A program made the translations under genes and the position numbers. The notes beneath the pieces are model-generated. The model had not been told where the DNA came from and ran no database searches. It was given only the letters and a program-made list of their open reading frames with translations. Below are positions 62,362-64,000 of a stretch of 64,000 nt of DNA, one piece after another (the first letter of the stretch is position 1; each line of letters opens with the position of its first letter). The DNA is from Hyphomicrobiales bacterium (GTDB taxonomy: Bacteria > Pseudomonadota > Alphaproteobacteria > Rhizobiales > Rhizobiaceae): the NCBI GenBank assembly GCA_900472485.1, contig UCII01000034.1, forward strand, positions 124,001 to 188,000. Reading direction: 5' to 3'.

Positions 62362-62837
62362 TGGAATTCGTGGCAGAGCTGTCCCTATGGGAAATTTATG
62401 CAATCGTTTGCGGGTTGTTGGGTTCTCTGGGGCTTTTGTTTGGGTTCATAGCAGGCAAGAAGTTTTCGATAGCCTTACGCGTTCTGCCACTGATGGGTAT
62501 TGCGATCACGACACCGGCAACGGAGCGAATTGTGATCCCTTACCTTACGGAGCGCTATCCCGTGATCTTTGCCAATAAGGATTTGCCTAGGAAGATCGAT
62601 CAGAAAACCACGCTGACGAAGATAGACCTCACCGACCATATCTATAGCTATTTCTATGATCTTGACGACGATGATGACGATTTTGATCCGCCTCTCGTCA
62701 AATCCGCGCAGCTCACGGACCTCTGCGACTTCCTGCTGCCGAAGTTCAGTTCCGGCGAAGCATCTCTGGCCAATTACATCTATCAGCTGAAGGGCAGGGA
62801 CTATTCCTTTTCGGTCGACAGCACCGACTGCTCCTGA
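62358..62837 (+). CDS. Hypothetical membrane protein
   Basis: 159 residues from ATG 62358 (in-frame ATG 62334 would give 167). Two hydrophobic segments lie at about 11-33 (IYAIVCGLLGSLGLLFGFIAG) and 41-60, followed by a soluble part with an acidic run of about ten Asp/Phe residues (LDDDDDDFD) near 108. Family not recognised. The base composition is less GC-rich than its core-gene neighbours, and the region around it has no conserved genes, which suggests an accessory gene. Confidence 0.55.
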   Translation: MMEFVAELSLWEIYAIVCGLLGSLGLLFGFIAGKKFSIALRVLPLMGIAITTPATERIVIPYLTERYPVIFANKDLPRKIDQKTTLTKIDLTDHIYSYFYDLDDDDDDFDPPLVKSAQLTDLCDFLLPKFSSGEASLANYIYQLKGRDYSFSVDSTDCS

Positions 62838-62944
62838 CATTCGGACAGGCAAAACACGAAGAGCGCCCTGATTCGAGATCGGCGATCACTTGTAGTCGGC
62901 ATCGTCAATGCAGGGTTGTGGCCAATACCTATACGATTGTGGGC

Positions 62945-63055
62945 CTATGCGATTGTGGAAAGCGCGACGACCGCAACCGCAGTCAGGCCACCGAAGATCG
63001 GCAGCAGCTTCAGCATAACAAGCCGCGCGAGCTTTTTCCTTTCGACCGACGTCAT
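62945..63055 (-). CDS. Candidate 36-residue membrane peptide
   Basis: Very short minus-strand frame: basic N-terminus (MTSVERKKLARLVML) followed by a hydrophobic helix (LLPIFGGLTAVAVVALSTIA). A GAGGAAG ribosome-binding site lies about 8 bases upstream, and TATAAT occurs on the same strand (complement of 63128-63133). These features fit a small membrane protein, but the length makes chance occurrence possible. Confidence 0.4.
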   Translation of the reverse strand: MTSVERKKLARLVMLKLLPIFGGLTAVAVVALSTIA

Positions 63056-63256
63056 GATCAGCTTCCTCACATGGCAGCGAAGCTTAAACGCATGAATTTC
63101 ATGATTCGTTTCACGTCTATCGTCGCATTATAATATTATGTGTCGCTAAAAGTACAGTGAGGGGACGCTTTGTCGCTTCCAGAGACGGAATCCTGCGAAA
63201 TGCGCTCGGCAGTTGGACGAGAGATCGCCGAGTATGATGGTGTTGTTAGTTCCATC

Positions 63257-63281
63257 GGAACCTAATCCTGTCACGTGAGTT
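63257..63281 (+). promoter_or_regulatory. Candidate EcfG/RpoE2-type general stress promoter
   Basis: GGAAC (63257-63261) is followed by 18 bases and TT (63280-63281, within GTTC), matching the rhizobial general-stress sigma factor consensus GGAAC-N18-19-TT. It lies about 27 bases before the TTG start at 63308, at a sensible distance for that gene. Confidence 0.5.
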
Positions 63282-63307
63282 CCCTTTTCAAAAGACAGGA
63301 GGCGCAT

Positions 63308-63511
63308 TTGGCACAGGATCGACAAAGTGAATCGCAGGGCGGACGCGAGAAGAAGCAAGCCCTGGCGAAGATACAGCACAGCAAGGTGCGTAAGGACGAC
63401 CGGTCGAATAAAGAAAAGGACGAGGCTTCCCTCGTTGCCGATCCCCGCAACAGGCTTGCCGAGGGTAAAGTCGATCCGCTGACAAAAGAGCGCAAGCCTC
63501 GGGACGCATGA
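63308..63511 (+). CDS. Small highly charged hypothetical protein
   Basis: 67-residue hydrophilic protein rich in Lys, Arg, Gln, Glu and Asp, without hydrophobic core or Cys; likely disordered. TTG 63308 is chosen because a perfect AGGAGG (63298-63303) lies just upstream; GTG 63275 is the alternative in the same frame. A general-stress-type promoter precedes it. Small hydrophilic proteins under such promoters are common in rhizobia. Function unknown. Confidence 0.5.
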   Translation: MAQDRQSESQGGREKKQALAKIQHSKVRKDDRSNKEKDEASLVADPRNRLAEGKVDPLTKERKPRDA

Positions 63512-63689
63512 GTCCCAGGGACGTCTGAGCGATGCACCGATGTCGGATCGTTGCTCGTGCGCGCATGGGCGGTTTCTTATGGAGAGATAATCGCGCAGTC
63601 CGACAAGAGTAGCGCAGCGACGATCGCGGGGCGATAATCGTTTCGGTAGCGGCGTTGCTGTTTGCGTCACCGACTTCATTCTCCATCAT

Positions 63690-63905
63690 TTATGAATGCA
63701 ATGACTTAGGTGACCATCGGTTTATACTGCCGTCGTTCAGCGCGATGGCCATGATGGCAAGAAGAACATATTCGCGCTTCCAGCCTGATTTTATCGCCGC
63801 AGCAACGAGGCCCTCGAGCGATGGTTCCAGGGCGAAAAGACAGGCTGTCAGATAGTTAGTCTCTGATGCTGCTTCCGAAGGGGGAGGGTTTATGGCGGGT
63901 CTCAA
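63690..63905 (-). CDS. Candidate small hypothetical protein
   Basis: 71-residue minus-strand frame: Pro-rich start, then TNYLTACLFALEPSLEGLVAAAIKSGWKREYVLLAIMAIALND, which reads like a compact helical protein. The TTG start at 63905 is preceded by GGAG about 9 bases upstream. The other frames here look less protein-like. Family not recognised with confidence. The rest of the tail (63906-64000) shows no supported feature. Confidence 0.4.
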   Translation of the reverse strand: MRPAINPPPSEAASETNYLTACLFALEPSLEGLVAAAIKSGWKREYVLLAIMAIALNDGSINRWSPKSLHS

Positions 63906-64000
63906 CTTCCTACTCCGTCTATAGATTTGAGCGGATAGGGATGGACTGTAATTTCAGCCGGTTTTCCGGGTTTGTCTCGTTTATTGCAGAACATTGCTAT

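Noticed and set aside
63146..63679. 177-codon minus-strand frame in the tail
   Set aside because: Runs opposite the better-supported 67-codon gene, no start signal, and Cys/Arg-rich sequence typical of shadows.
63951..64000. Possible gene start (ATG 63951) running off the window end
   Set aside because: Only about 17 codons are visible and the ribosome-binding site is too close; not enough to call.
1..64000. CRISPR array, insertion sequence, prophage or integrase
   Set aside because: No regularly spaced repeats, no transposase or integrase motif; the tRNA-Lys has no visible duplicated 3' end downstream that would mark an attachment site.

Overview
The window is a gene-dense stretch of chromosome from an alphaproteobacterium of the Rhizobiaceae, most likely genus Rhizobium. 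This rests on gene content and order: nifR3(dusB)-ntrB-ntrC-ntrY-ntrX, an E1-beta subunit with its own lipoyl domain, fused IspDF, LpxI in place of LpxH, EipB, an alphaproteobacterial GTTC-N7-GTTC SOS box, and Rhizobiales intergenic repeats. Species is not assigned. I see no insertion sequence, prophage, plasmid function or CRISPR array.

Layout. 0.2-3.8 kb: phasin, clpS, clpA. 3.9-7.8 kb: HIT protein, FemAB-like acyltransferase, phosphodiesterase and RidA on the minus strand, then the periplasmic envelope protein EipB. 8.0-22.1 kb: a long plus-strand run for translation and envelope assembly, rpsB-tsf-pyrH-frr-uppS-cdsA-rseP-bamA-lpxD-fabZ-lpxA-lpxI-lpxB, closed by a terminator shared with gltA. 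22.1-31 kb: gltA (minus), comEC, lexA (minus) with an SOS box, a glyoxalase-fold protein, kdsA, eno, ftsB-like. 31.1-38.8 kb: pyruvate dehydrogenase and lipoate genes, pdhA-pdhB-pdhC-GDSL hydrolase-lpdA-two GlsB-like proteins-lipA. 38.9-42.3 kb: a tandem pair of P-loop kinase-like genes, ratA-like, then cinA-like and ispDF on the minus strand. 42.5-52.7 kb: nitrogen regulation and RNA functions, dusB-ntrB-ntrC, ntrY-ntrX, aminotransferase, hfq, hflX. 52.7-60.2 kb: mazG and a deaminase (minus), assimilatory sulfite reduction cysG-DUF2849-cysI-DUF934, ferredoxin-NADP reductase, GntR regulator (minus). 60.3-64 kb: small proteins, tRNA-Lys(UUU), and a sparsely coding tail with several candidate small ORFs.

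How genes work together. uppS, cdsA, bamA, lpxD/A/I/B, fabZ and kdsA supply lipid carrier, phospholipid, outer-membrane protein and lipid A/Kdo functions. lipA makes the cofactor for the lipoylated pdhB and pdhC products, and lpdA reoxidises it. cysG makes the siroheme that CysI needs, and fpr next door may supply electrons. NtrBC and NtrYX are two adjacent nitrogen-related two-component systems.

Most notable observations: an RseP protease with three tandem PDZ units at an exact 90-residue spacing; three copies of a TGCGNCGCA palindrome in the phasin promoter; two copies of one intergenic repeat a few bases after stop codons; a tandem kinase-like duplication; an NtrX without the sigma54-contacting motif; and a 2.5-kb tail with very short candidate genes, one behind a general-stress-type promoter. 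None of these amounts to a clearly new multi-gene system.
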